Of a stretch of DNA of 46,646 nt, positions 8,625 through 15,398 are shown piece after piece. The notes under the pieces were generated by a model that saw only the letters and a list, made by a program, of their open reading frames with translations, was not told the origin of the DNA and did not search any database. The position numbers were made by a program, and so were the translations under genes. Each line of letters starts with the position of its first letter. Positions within the stretch are counted from its first letter, which is position 1. Origin of the DNA: Oscillospiraceae bacterium (lineage in GTDB: Bacteria > Bacillota > Clostridia > Oscillospirales > Ruminococcaceae); NCBI GenBank assembly GCA_900770195.1, contig CAAGJI010000037.1, positions 1 to 46,646 of the forward strand. Reading direction: 5' to 3'.

Positions 8625-9734
8625 TTAATCTGAAATAATTTCAGATTCAGAAATGCTTTCCTGAGATACTTCAGTTTCAGAAACGGTTTCAGATACGGAA
8701 GTACTTTCAGGTTCGGTTTCAGATGCCGATGTTTCGGAAACTGATTCGGTTTCATTTTCGGGATTTTTAACAGGCTTAAAAGTATCATCGCCTATCTGTA
8801 TAGATGTAACTTTGTCACAATCTATTATATCATCTTCGGAAAAATAATCATAAAAGCCGATATAATTGAAAACATAACCATAGCCTGTTGAAGATGCTGC
8901 CATTGAAGACAGTCTTGCGGTCAAATCTTTTTGTGTTCCATCTTCAAAATTTACTGTAAATTCAACATTATCATAGCATCCCGTTCTTTGACTTTGATAA
9001 GCTGTGAATCTTGAATCTATCATTACATAAAAAGGTGTTAATGATACGGTTTTAAATCGTGATGAATCATTTTCGTTATAGAAAACAGGGCAATTTTTGA
9101 CATTTGACATATCGTAGTCAAAAGTAACTGAACCTATTTTTTTACTTGAAGGTTCATTCTCTTCAGCATCGCAGTTAACATTTATTTTGGAGCTGACACT
9201 CCCTTTTGTTAAAGATGTTTGTGATGTATAATAGCTTGCATACATATAGTATGAATTGTCATCATTTGGAACTATTTTACAGTATTCGTCATAGTCATCG
9301 GAAGCTTCGCCGTATCCGCTTGACAGCGTAGCATTATTTTGTTCTTGTTGAACCGGTGTGAGTTTAACAACAGCCGAAATAACTTTATCATTACCGCATG
9401 AATAAATAAGTTCAGCGTCATAGCCGTCAATATCATAAGACATATTTGTTACAATGCCGTTGTATTTATCAACCATTGCAAAATCGTTTTCAGATTCTTC
9501 AATTCCGAAAATAGGTTTAAGCCAGTTTTCGTTGTATGCATAAACCGTAATTCCACTAAGCATTGCAACGCAGGCGGCGAGTGAAACGGCAGAAATTATT
9601 ATTTTTTTATGTGACTTTTTTGGTCGGCTTTCCGAATTAACTGTTTTTTCTAAAATTCTTTCAAACGATTTTTCTTTTTCATCATCTGATAAAACGCATC
9701 TTTTCATCATATTTTTGTATCCGCTTTCAAACAT
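8625..9734 (-). CDS. Probable membrane anti-sigma factor with Ser/Glu-rich tail
   Basis: A 369-residue single-pass protein. Residues 1-43 are cytosolic and charged, a transmembrane helix follows at about 44-66 (IIISAVSLAACVAMLSGITV), and the outer part looks like a DUF4179-type domain (YNENWLKPIFGIEESEND). The last ~45 residues are a low-complexity run of Ser, Glu and Thr. The gene overlaps the end of the ECF sigma gene by 28 bases (9707-9734), and its own AAGGTGG site lies inside that gene. This gene order is typical of ECF sigma/anti-sigma pairs, so it is assumed to hold the sigma factor at the membrane. No classical ZAS zinc motif (HxxxCxxC) is seen in the N-terminal part, so the mode of binding is unclear. 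Confidence 0.68.
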   Translation of the reverse strand: MFESGYKNMMKRCVLSDDEKEKSFERILEKTVNSESRPKKSHKKIIISAVSLAACVAMLSGITVYAYNENWLKPIFGIEESENDFAMVDKYNGIVTNMSYDIDGYDAELIYSCGNDKVISAVVKLTPVQQEQNNATLSSGYGEASDDYDEYCKIVPNDDNSYYMYASYYTSQTSLTKGSVSSKINVNCDAEENEPSSKKIGSVTFDYDMSNVKNCPVFYNENDSSRFKTVSLTPFYVMIDSRFTAYQSQRTGCYDNVEFTVNFEDGTQKDLTARLSSMAASSTGYGYVFNYIGFYDYFSEDDIIDCDKVTSIQIGDDTFKPVKNPENETESVSETSASETEPESTSVSETVSETEVSQESISESEIISD

Positions 9735-10225
9735 AAAAATTCCACCTTTCCATTATTTAATTTTTCTTTTATTCGCTTTCTCGCTCTGTCAATTCGTGTC
9801 TGACAAGTTGAAACATTTACTCCTAAAATTTCAGATATTTCATTTAAAGAATATTCTTCAAAATAATAAAGCAAAATAAGAATCCTGTATTTGTCAGGCA
9901 ATTCAGCGATTATTTCACCTAAAACACTCTCATCTTTGCTGTCGTAAACTTTAAGAGTTGAATAATCAAAATCGTCATCTCTTTGGTGTTTCCAGAAACA
10001 TTTTCTAAGATTTTTACACTTGTTGACAGCTACTTTTAAAAGCCATGATTTTTCAAGTGATTCATTTTCAAAGTCGGGTGATTTGTAGTAGTATGTAATA
10101 AAAACTTCTTCTGTTATATCTTCTGCATCATGTGAATTTTGCAGATAAGCCATGCATGTTCTGAAAACAGTGTCATAATAGTTTCTCATTTTTGTTTTGA
10201 AAATTTCATCATTCAACTTAAACAC
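9707..10225 (-). CDS. ECF-type RNA polymerase sigma factor
   Basis: A 172-residue sigma-70 family protein with only regions 2 and 4. Region 2 covers about residues 10-75 (YDTVFRTCMAYLQNSHDAED, then EEVFITYYY and KSWLLKVAVNKCKN). Region 4 covers about 105-155 (LPDKYRILILLYYFEEYSLN, then EISEILGVNVSTCQTRIDRA), which is the helix-turn-helix for -35 binding. It should redirect RNA polymerase to a small stress or envelope regulon, controlled by the downstream membrane protein. A perfect 16-bp tandem repeat 71-102 bases upstream of its start may be part of its promoter. Confidence 0.9.
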   Translation of the reverse strand: MFKLNDEIFKTKMRNYYDTVFRTCMAYLQNSHDAEDITEEVFITYYYKSPDFENESLEKSWLLKVAVNKCKNLRKCFWKHQRDDDFDYSTLKVYDSKDESVLGEIIAELPDKYRILILLYYFEEYSLNEISEILGVNVSTCQTRIDRARKRIKEKLNNGKVEFLCLKADTKI

Positions 10226-10295
10226 TTCCTTTCTTTATTTTTCGTTTACTTATTTCTTTCCTTTTTTCATTTGCCCTTTGAGATATCTCTGTATA

Positions 10296-10327
10296 TATAA
10301 CAAATCAGAACTATAACAAATCAGAAC
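10296..10327. repeat. Perfect 2 x 16-bp tandem repeat upstream of the ECF sigma gene
   Basis: TATAACAAATCAGAAC occurs at 10296-10311 and again at 10312-10327 with no spacer. It lies in the divergent gap between the ECF sigma gene (start 10225) and the DUF4186 gene (start 10377). Read towards the sigma gene it is GTTCTGATTTGTTATA. It may be a duplicated promoter or operator element; a chance micro-duplication is possible. Confidence 0.6.
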
Positions 10328-10376
10328 GGTAAAATATCTCATTTTTTCAAAAAAAATTCTATTAATAAAAAAGAAG

Positions 10377-10745
10377 ATGATTTTTATGCCTATAGATGAA
10401 GCTTTATACAGATTAAGCCGTTCAAAATTCCGTTCAAGTTTTCATTTAAAAGAAAAAGATAAAGAATACATAAGACAAAAAGGGCTTGATGTTATACGAA
10501 AACATGCCGAGGATTTTATTTCAAAACGTTTAGCACCTGCATATATTCCAAATGACGGAAAACAAACTCCAATGAATCATCATCCTGTTTTTATTGCACA
10601 GCACGCCTGTGCCTGCTGTTGTCGTGGCTGTTTAAATAAATGGTATAAAATTCCAGTTGGAGTTCAGCTTGAATCACACGAACAGGAAGAAATAGTTAAT
10701 CTTTTGATGGAGTGGATTTATAAAGAATTAGGAATGAGAAATTAG
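10377..10745 (+). CDS. DUF4186-family protein, C-terminus inside a repeat element
   Basis: A 122-residue soluble protein matching what I remember of DUF4186, a family of unknown function. The recognisable core is HPVFIAQHACACCCRGCLNK followed by WYKIPVG, rich in Cys (five) and His, which suggests metal or cluster binding. A second ATG at 10386 is also possible; AAGAAG precedes both only weakly. The final residues GMRN and the TAG stop are encoded by the left terminal repeat of the element at 10731-11023, so the natural end of the gene was probably altered when that element arrived. Confidence 0.72.
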   Translation: MIFMPIDEALYRLSRSKFRSSFHLKEKDKEYIRQKGLDVIRKHAEDFISKRLAPAYIPNDGKQTPMNHHPVFIAQHACACCCRGCLNKWYKIPVGVQLESHEQEEIVNLLMEWIYKELGMRN

Positions 10746-11023
10746 GAATTAGGAATTGTGGTGTCAGCGAAGCTGACAGATTTTAAACCTCTCCCATTTC
10801 AGGTTTAACCCCTCCACCGTCTTCGACGGTCCCCCTCCCCTTTCAGAGGAGGCTATAAATAGGTATTTTTTTAAAATTTGCAAGGATTTTAATAAAGGCT
10901 TTCATGAAAGGGAAGCTGTCAAGCCGTAAGGCTTGACTGAGGGGTTATCTCCCCTCGGGGAGATGTCACGAAGTGACAGAGGGGGATTTGTCGCCGAATG
11001 GCGACACCTTAATTTCTCATTCC
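10731..11023. mobile_element. MITE-like element: 13-bp terminal inverted repeats, seven hairpins, no ORF
   Basis: GGAATGAGAAATT (10731-10743) is matched perfectly in inverse by AATTTCTCATTCC (11011-11023), bounding about 293 bp. Inside is a chain of hairpins: TGTCAGC/GCTGACA (10762-10778), ACCGTC/GACGGT (10816-10830), CCTC/GAGG (about 10834-10850), GTCAAGCC/GGCTTGAC (10918-10937), ATCTCCCC/GGGGAGAT (10947-10964), TGTCAC/GTGACA (10964-10978) and TGTCGCC/GGCGACA (10989-11006). There is no coding frame. The GC content of the hairpins is far above the surroundings. Partial relatives lie at both ends of the window. This fits a non-autonomous element moved by a transposase encoded elsewhere; no target-site duplication was identified. 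Confidence 0.6.
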
Positions 11024-11043
11024 TCATTTAAAAAGTTTTCATT

Positions 11044-11080
11044 GAAATAAAAAACAGAGTGCCCCAAAACGGCACTCTGT
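11044..11080 (-). terminator. Rho-independent terminator of the proC-proS operon
   Basis: ACAGAGTGCC (11054-11063) pairs perfectly with GGCACTCTGT (11071-11080) over 10 bp with a 7-base loop. On the minus strand it is followed at once by a T-rich tail. It lies 31 bases beyond the proS stop. Confidence 0.85.
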
Positions 11081-11111
11081 TTTGTTTATAAAATATACTG
11101 AAATTATGTTA

Positions 11112-12557
11112 TTAATAAGCCTTGCCCCAGTAAACCATTTTAACAGCAGGCTTTCCGCAGCAAACACAAGTATCTGCAAGGTGTTCCTGTTCGAAAGGAA
11201 TACATCTTGAACCAACACCTGTAATTTCCTTAACTTTGTCTTCGCATTCTTCACTTCCGCACCACATAGCTTTAACGAAACCATCGCCGTTCTTTTCAAG
11301 CTTTTCTTTGATTTCATCAAGTGAAGTGCAGGCATAAGTTCTTCTTTCTCTGTTTTCAAGAGCCTTTGCATAAAGTCCGTCATGTACTTCTTTAAGTTTT
11401 GCCTTGACTGACTCTTCAATTCCATCAAGCGGAGCAAAAGATTTTTCGCTGTTATGTCTTGTAACGATTACGCACTGATTATTTTCAATATCCTTAGGAC
11501 CAATTTCAATTCTGCAAGGGACACCCTTCATTTCATATTCAGCAAATTTCCATCCAGGTGAATTTTCTGAATCATCAAGTTTTACTCTTATTCCTGCGGC
11601 TGCAAGTTTGTTTTTGAGTTCTGCTGCTTTTTCAAGAACACCTTTTTTGTGCATAGCAACAGGAACAATAACAGCCTGAACAGGTGCAACGGCAGGCGGA
11701 AGAACAAGACCGTTGTTGTCGCCGTGTGTCATTATAATAGCACCGATAAGTCTTGTTGTAACACCCCAGCTTGTCTGATATGGGTAAACTTTTTTGTTTT
11801 CTTTATCTGTGTACATAATGTTGAAAGCTTTTGCAAAACCGTTTCCAAAATAGTGCGAAGTACCTGCCTGAAGAGCTTTGCCATCGTGCATAAGTGCTTC
11901 AATTGCGTATGTTGTTTCAGCACCTGCAAACTTATCGCTTTCTGTTTTAGCACCCTTTATAACAGGCATTGCAAGGAATTCTTCACAGAAATCAGCGTAA
12001 ATATTAAGCATTCTTTCAGTTTCTTCAATAGCTTCTTCAGCTGTAGCGTGAATTGTGTGACCTTCCTGCCACAAAAATTCTCTTGAACGAAGGAAAGGAC
12101 GTGTTGTTTTTTCCCATCTTACAACGCTTACCCACTGATTATAAAGCTTTGGAAGATCTCTGTATGAATGAACTATATTTGCATAATGTTCACAGAAAAG
12201 AGTTTCTGAAGTAGGTCTTACGCAGTAGCGTTCTTCAAGCTTTTCATTACCGCCGTATGTAACCCATGCAACTTCAGGAGCAAAACCTTCAACGTGGTCT
12301 TTTTCTTTTTCAAGAAGGCTTTCAGGAATGAACATAGGCATACAAACGTTTTCATGACCTGTTTCCTTGAATCTTCTGTCAAGTTCGTGCTGAATATTTT
12401 CCCAGATTGCGTATCCATAAGGACGTATTACCATACAACCTTTTACGCTTGTGTATTCTGTAAGTTCTGCTTTTTTGCAAATGTCAGTATACCATTTTGC
12501 AAAATCTTCATCCATAGATGTGATTTCTTTAACGAGTTTGTTATTGTTTTTCGCCAT
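11112..12557 (-). CDS. proS: Prolyl-tRNA synthetase, archaeal/eukaryal-type
   Basis: A 481-residue class II aminoacyl-tRNA synthetase that charges tRNA-Pro. It is the short type without the bacterial INS editing insert. The catalytic core begins at GCMVIRPYGYAIWENIQHEL, motif 2 is RWEKTTRPFLRSREFLWQEG, and motif 3 includes GDNNGLVLPPAVAPVQAVIV. The anticodon-binding domain follows (LKNKLAAAGIRVKLDDSE). The C-terminal domain carries Cys residues in CGSEECEDKV, SRC and DTCVCCGK, the zinc site of this class, and ends in Tyr (WGKAY). AAGGAG precedes the ATG. It is the last gene of the run that starts with proC. Confidence 0.95.
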   Translation of the reverse strand: MAKNNNKLVKEITSMDEDFAKWYTDICKKAELTEYTSVKGCMVIRPYGYAIWENIQHELDRRFKETGHENVCMPMFIPESLLEKEKDHVEGFAPEVAWVTYGGNEKLEERYCVRPTSETLFCEHYANIVHSYRDLPKLYNQWVSVVRWEKTTRPFLRSREFLWQEGHTIHATAEEAIEETERMLNIYADFCEEFLAMPVIKGAKTESDKFAGAETTYAIEALMHDGKALQAGTSHYFGNGFAKAFNIMYTDKENKKVYPYQTSWGVTTRLIGAIIMTHGDNNGLVLPPAVAPVQAVIVPVAMHKKGVLEKAAELKNKLAAAGIRVKLDDSENSPGWKFAEYEMKGVPCRIEIGPKDIENNQCVIVTRHNSEKSFAPLDGIEESVKAKLKEVHDGLYAKALENRERRTYACTSLDEIKEKLEKNGDGFVKAMWCGSEECEDKVKEITGVGSRCIPFEQEHLADTCVCCGKPAVKMVYWGKAY

Positions 12558-12566
12558 TTTAAATTA

Positions 12567-12833
12567 TTACTCCTTGTGATTTTTTTCATCTGTTTTTTTA
12601 TCGGTCTTTTTCTCTTTAACAGAAGCACCGAAAACATCTGTTTTATAAATATTTTCTTCGTTTGAAGAATTATTTTTTTTGTTTTTCTTAAATTTTTTTA
12701 TTGCCTTGTCGGTTTTTCCTGAAAGTTTAGGTGTTATAACAGCCATAAGCCAGATAAACACTATAATAAATACAAATTTTCCAAGAAATTTCAAAAGAGT
12801 GGAAATTTCTATCTGCATATCAAGATATGTCAT
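12567..12833 (-). CDS. Small single-pass membrane protein, unknown function
   Basis: An 88-residue protein with one hydrophobic helix at about 12-36 (LLKFLGKFVFIIVFIWLMAV) and a very basic, Lys- and Asn-rich tail (KAIKKFKKNKKNN, then KEKKTDKKTDEKNHKE). It fits tightly between the DUF624-like gene (3 bases away) and proS (9 bases away), on the same strand, which supports it being real. Its ribosome site is weak and poorly spaced (AAGGAT inside the preceding gene). No family recognised. Confidence 0.55.
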   Translation of the reverse strand: MTYLDMQIEISTLLKFLGKFVFIIVFIWLMAVITPKLSGKTDKAIKKFKKNKKNNSSNEENIYKTDVFGASVKEKKTDKKTDEKNHKE

Positions 12834-12836
12834 ATT

Positions 12837-13748
12837 TTAAGAAATATCCTTTCCGCCTCTGCGTTTTGTTTTAACTTTTTTGTCTATGACAACAGGTTTT
12901 TCTTTTCCACCCATATCTTTGAAAATAGCTGTATCTTTTGCATATTCAAATTCAAGTTCAGGATTTACCTCACCTTTTTCCCTGTAATAAGGATTTATAA
13001 TATATTTTTGAATATACGGGTAGCAGTTATAGGCAATTACAAGCCCTATAAAAGCCGCAGGTAAAAAGAATAACATAAAAAGAATGCCAAGTACATAAAA
13101 TAATACAAAAAAAGCTGCAAATACAACCACAGATATAACAAGTGTTAAAAGATTCTTTTTAAGTCCTATTGAAACAAGACAGAATGAATCTTTTACAGTG
13201 TCTTTCATTGAAAGCTGTGTTGAAGTTGAAAGAAAGAAAAAATAAAAATCCATCATTGCAACAGATAAAACAATAAATGCAACTACAGCAAGACAGACAT
13301 ATTTCAGCGGAGAATCGCCAAAATATTTCGGGTAAATTTTAAATGAACAATAAGCTGAAATAACAACTAAAATATTTACAATTCCCCATGCAAGATTTTT
13401 AAAATAATCTCTCTTGAATGTTTTGAAAAAAGTATGCGTCATAAAAAGCGGTTGTTCGAGGGAATATGCTCGCATTACTCTGAAAAAACCTCCTGTTGCA
13501 GGTCCGAAAACCGCCGCAAATGCAAGAAAAAAGACAATTGTAAGTATACTTCCGACAAGTCCGCCTACCCTGAAACACACAATTGAAAGTGCAAGCGGAA
13601 TATAAAAAAGCATATAAAGCATATTTACAGTGAAAAGATTCCAGAATTTTCTGCCGAAAATTTTAAAGAAATCACCAAGTCCTTTTTTTCTTTGTGTGTT
13701 TTTTGCAATACCTGAACCGGCATTGTTTATATCTTTGAAAAGTGCCAA
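12837..13748 (-). CDS. DUF624 (YesL-like) integral membrane protein
   Basis: A 303-residue protein with about five or six membrane helices, resembling DUF624/YesL. Visible features are the early GRKFWNLFTVNMLYMLFYIP helix, GPATGGFFRVMRAYSLEQPL leading into a cytosolic loop (FFKTFKRDYFKN), and a basic C-terminal tail (KKVKTKRRGGKD). The start codon is TTG at 13748: AAGGA lies 9 bases upstream and no better start is available. YesL proteins often sit near carbohydrate-uptake genes, but here the neighbours are proC/proS and two small membrane proteins, so no specific job can be given. Confidence 0.65.
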   Translation of the reverse strand: MALFKDINNAGSGIAKNTQRKKGLGDFFKIFGRKFWNLFTVNMLYMLFYIPLALSIVCFRVGGLVGSILTIVFFLAFAAVFGPATGGFFRVMRAYSLEQPLFMTHTFFKTFKRDYFKNLAWGIVNILVVISAYCSFKIYPKYFGDSPLKYVCLAVVAFIVLSVAMMDFYFFFLSTSTQLSMKDTVKDSFCLVSIGLKKNLLTLVISVVVFAAFFVLFYVLGILFMLFFLPAAFIGLVIAYNCYPYIQKYIINPYYREKGEVNPELEFEYAKDTAIFKDMGGKEKPVVIDKKVKTKRRGGKDIS

Positions 13749-13760
13749 TATTTCACATCC

Positions 13761-14372
13761 TTAAATTATAAATTTAACAGTTAAATAAAGAAGCAGAGTT
13801 TGAATTACTATCCCTGCCGCTGTGAAAATAAAAAGAAAAAGGAATCTTAAAAAATACATTTTAACGGATTTTTTCATATCTTCTTTTTCACGATTCAAAA
13901 AGAGAAATCTGAAAATTATATTTGAATTTCTTGCTGATTCCCTTGCAGCAGCAAATATAATAATTGATGAAAAGATACCGAAAGGTATTATCATAATCAA
14001 AGCTACAAGCGGTGCTTTTGTGCCAAAATTCTGCATACATATAAAGACCGCACTGCCAAAACAGAAGCCTCTGTATAAAATAACAGGAACGGAAAAAATC
14101 TGACCAAATGCAGAAAATCCTGAAAAACCAAGAAAAACAAGAAGCAGAAAAGTGCCTGTAAAATTATTTTTCAATATTTCAGAAACCGTTTCCGTTCCGC
14201 ATCTGAATGCAAGTCCTCCGCTTAGAAAAATGCTGCAAAAAATATCATTTTCTTTGCATACAGAAGCGGAAAGTATTCCTGAAATACAGGCGGAAAGAAA
14301 AAGCAGTACAGCCAGAAAAATAAGTCTGTCTTTCTTTGATGACGGGTCAGTTATAAATGTTTTGATTTTCAT
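13761..14372 (-). CDS. SpoIIM-like integral membrane protein
   Basis: A 203-residue protein with about five hydrophobic helices: residues 16-37, 68-95 (FLLLVFLGFSGFSAFGQIFS), 95-125, 125-145 and 172-200. Its size and the pattern of a Gly/Phe-rich central hairpin followed by an Ala-rich helix with AARESARN resemble the SpoIIM (DUF95) family, which acts in septal peptidoglycan hydrolysis during engulfment. The resemblance is weak by eye and the call is tentative. It follows proC by 69 bases and is 12 bases before the DUF624-like gene. GGAG is 12 bases from the ATG, slightly far. Confidence 0.45.
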   Translation of the reverse strand: MKIKTFITDPSSKKDRLIFLAVLLFLSACISGILSASVCKENDIFCSIFLSGGLAFRCGTETVSEILKNNFTGTFLLLVFLGFSGFSAFGQIFSVPVILYRGFCFGSAVFICMQNFGTKAPLVALIMIIPFGIFSSIIIFAAARESARNSNIIFRFLFLNREKEDMKKSVKMYFLRFLFLFIFTAAGIVIQTLLLYLTVKFII

Positions 14373-14441
14373 TTCAATGCATATCTCCTTTTTAATATAA
14401 AGATATGCAGGAAGTTTCCGTTATATTAATATTAATTTTTT

Positions 14442-15260
14442 TTATTTTGAAAGTTCGTAAGCTCTCTTTGTGCAGCTTTCACAGGCGTTCATAACAACGT
14501 CAGTAAGATTTCCCTTGTAGAGTTCATCAAGACCTGCAAGTGTTGTTCCGCCTGGAGATGATACCATTTTTATAAGTTCATCAACGGTATAGCCTGAATC
14601 TGTAAGCATTTTTGCAGAACCGATTAAAGTTTTTGCAAAAAGTTCAAGTGCAGTTTTTTCATCAATGTCAACTTTCTTTGCGTATTCAATAAATCCCTTT
14701 GCATAAAGATAGATAAATGCAGGGCTTGAACTGTTTACCGCAATTATTTCCTTCATTTTTGATTTGTCGATAACTGCAATATCACCGCATGAAGAGAAAA
14801 TTGTCTTGACAAGTTCAAATTCTTCATCTGAAACGCCTTCGCATTTTGCAAGTGCCGTTGCACCCTCACCAAGAAGAAGAGGTGTATTCGGCATAACAAG
14901 AATAACTTTTGCATTGTTTTTTGTTTTTTTCTGAATAAAAGTATCTGTTATCCCTGCCGCAATTGATACAAAAACAGTAGTTTCTGAAACTTCATCAGCA
15001 AGGCTTTCAAGAACTTCTTCCATCATCTGAGGCTTAACAGCAAGAAAAACATATTTGCATGTTTTAACAACGTCAGCTGCACTTTCAAGAGGTGTAACTC
15101 CGTATTCAGCAAGAGAAGCAAGTTTGTCTTTCATAACATCAAATGCTGAAACAGAAACTTTTCCCTGAAGTGCATCAGATTTTGCAATGCCTTTCATTAT
15201 TGCAGAACCCATATTTCCTGCACCAACAAAACCAATAAGTGCCTTATTTCTACAGTTCAT
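14442..15260 (-). CDS. proC: Pyrroline-5-carboxylate reductase
   Basis: A 272-residue NAD(P)H-dependent enzyme making the last step of proline synthesis. The N-terminal Rossmann motif is GFVGAGNMGSAIMKG (about residues 10-24). It is followed by KYVFLAVKPQMM and VMPNTPLLLGEGATAL, the C-terminal dimer domain with SSSPAFIYLYAKGFIEYA, and the signature region MVSSPGGTTLAGLDELYKGN. Length is normal. AAGGAG precedes the ATG. It heads the minus-strand run that ends in proS, so proline synthesis and prolyl-tRNA charging may share a transcript. Confidence 0.94.
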   Translation of the reverse strand: MNCRNKALIGFVGAGNMGSAIMKGIAKSDALQGKVSVSAFDVMKDKLASLAEYGVTPLESAADVVKTCKYVFLAVKPQMMEEVLESLADEVSETTVFVSIAAGITDTFIQKKTKNNAKVILVMPNTPLLLGEGATALAKCEGVSDEEFELVKTIFSSCGDIAVIDKSKMKEIIAVNSSSPAFIYLYAKGFIEYAKKVDIDEKTALELFAKTLIGSAKMLTDSGYTVDELIKMVSSPGGTTLAGLDELYKGNLTDVVMNACESCTKRAYELSK

Positions 15261-15297
15261 TTTAAAAAACTCCTTAAAAACAAAATTATCATCTTAT

Positions 15298-15303
15298 ATT
15301 ATA
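15298..15303 (-). promoter_or_regulatory. Probable -10 box of the proC promoter
   Basis: TATAAT on the minus strand, about 40 bases before the proC ATG and downstream of the GH5 terminator. No convincing -35 was seen at 17 bases (CTGGAA at 18), so the strength is unsure. Confidence 0.4.
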
Positions 15304-15351
15304 TCATATTGCAAGAGAAAATTCCAGTATTTTTTGAAAAAAAATATAAAT

Positions 15352-15392
15352 TTTCTGAAACAAAACAGTACAGGAAAAATTTTCCTGTACTG
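15352..15392 (-). terminator. Terminator of the GH5 gene
   Basis: CAGTACAGGAAAA and TTTTCCTGTACTG form a perfect 13-bp palindrome around one base (15366-15392), followed on the minus strand by TTTTGTTTC. It is just beyond the GH5 stop at 15399. Confidence 0.8.
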
Positions 15393-15398
15393 CATAGG

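Noticed and set aside
10746..11040. CRISPR array
   Set aside because: The hairpins differ from one another and there is no constant repeat with regular spacers.
11649..12086. 145-codon frame antisense to proS
   Set aside because: Cys/Phe/Asn-rich composition and complete overlap with a certain gene mark it as a shadow frame.
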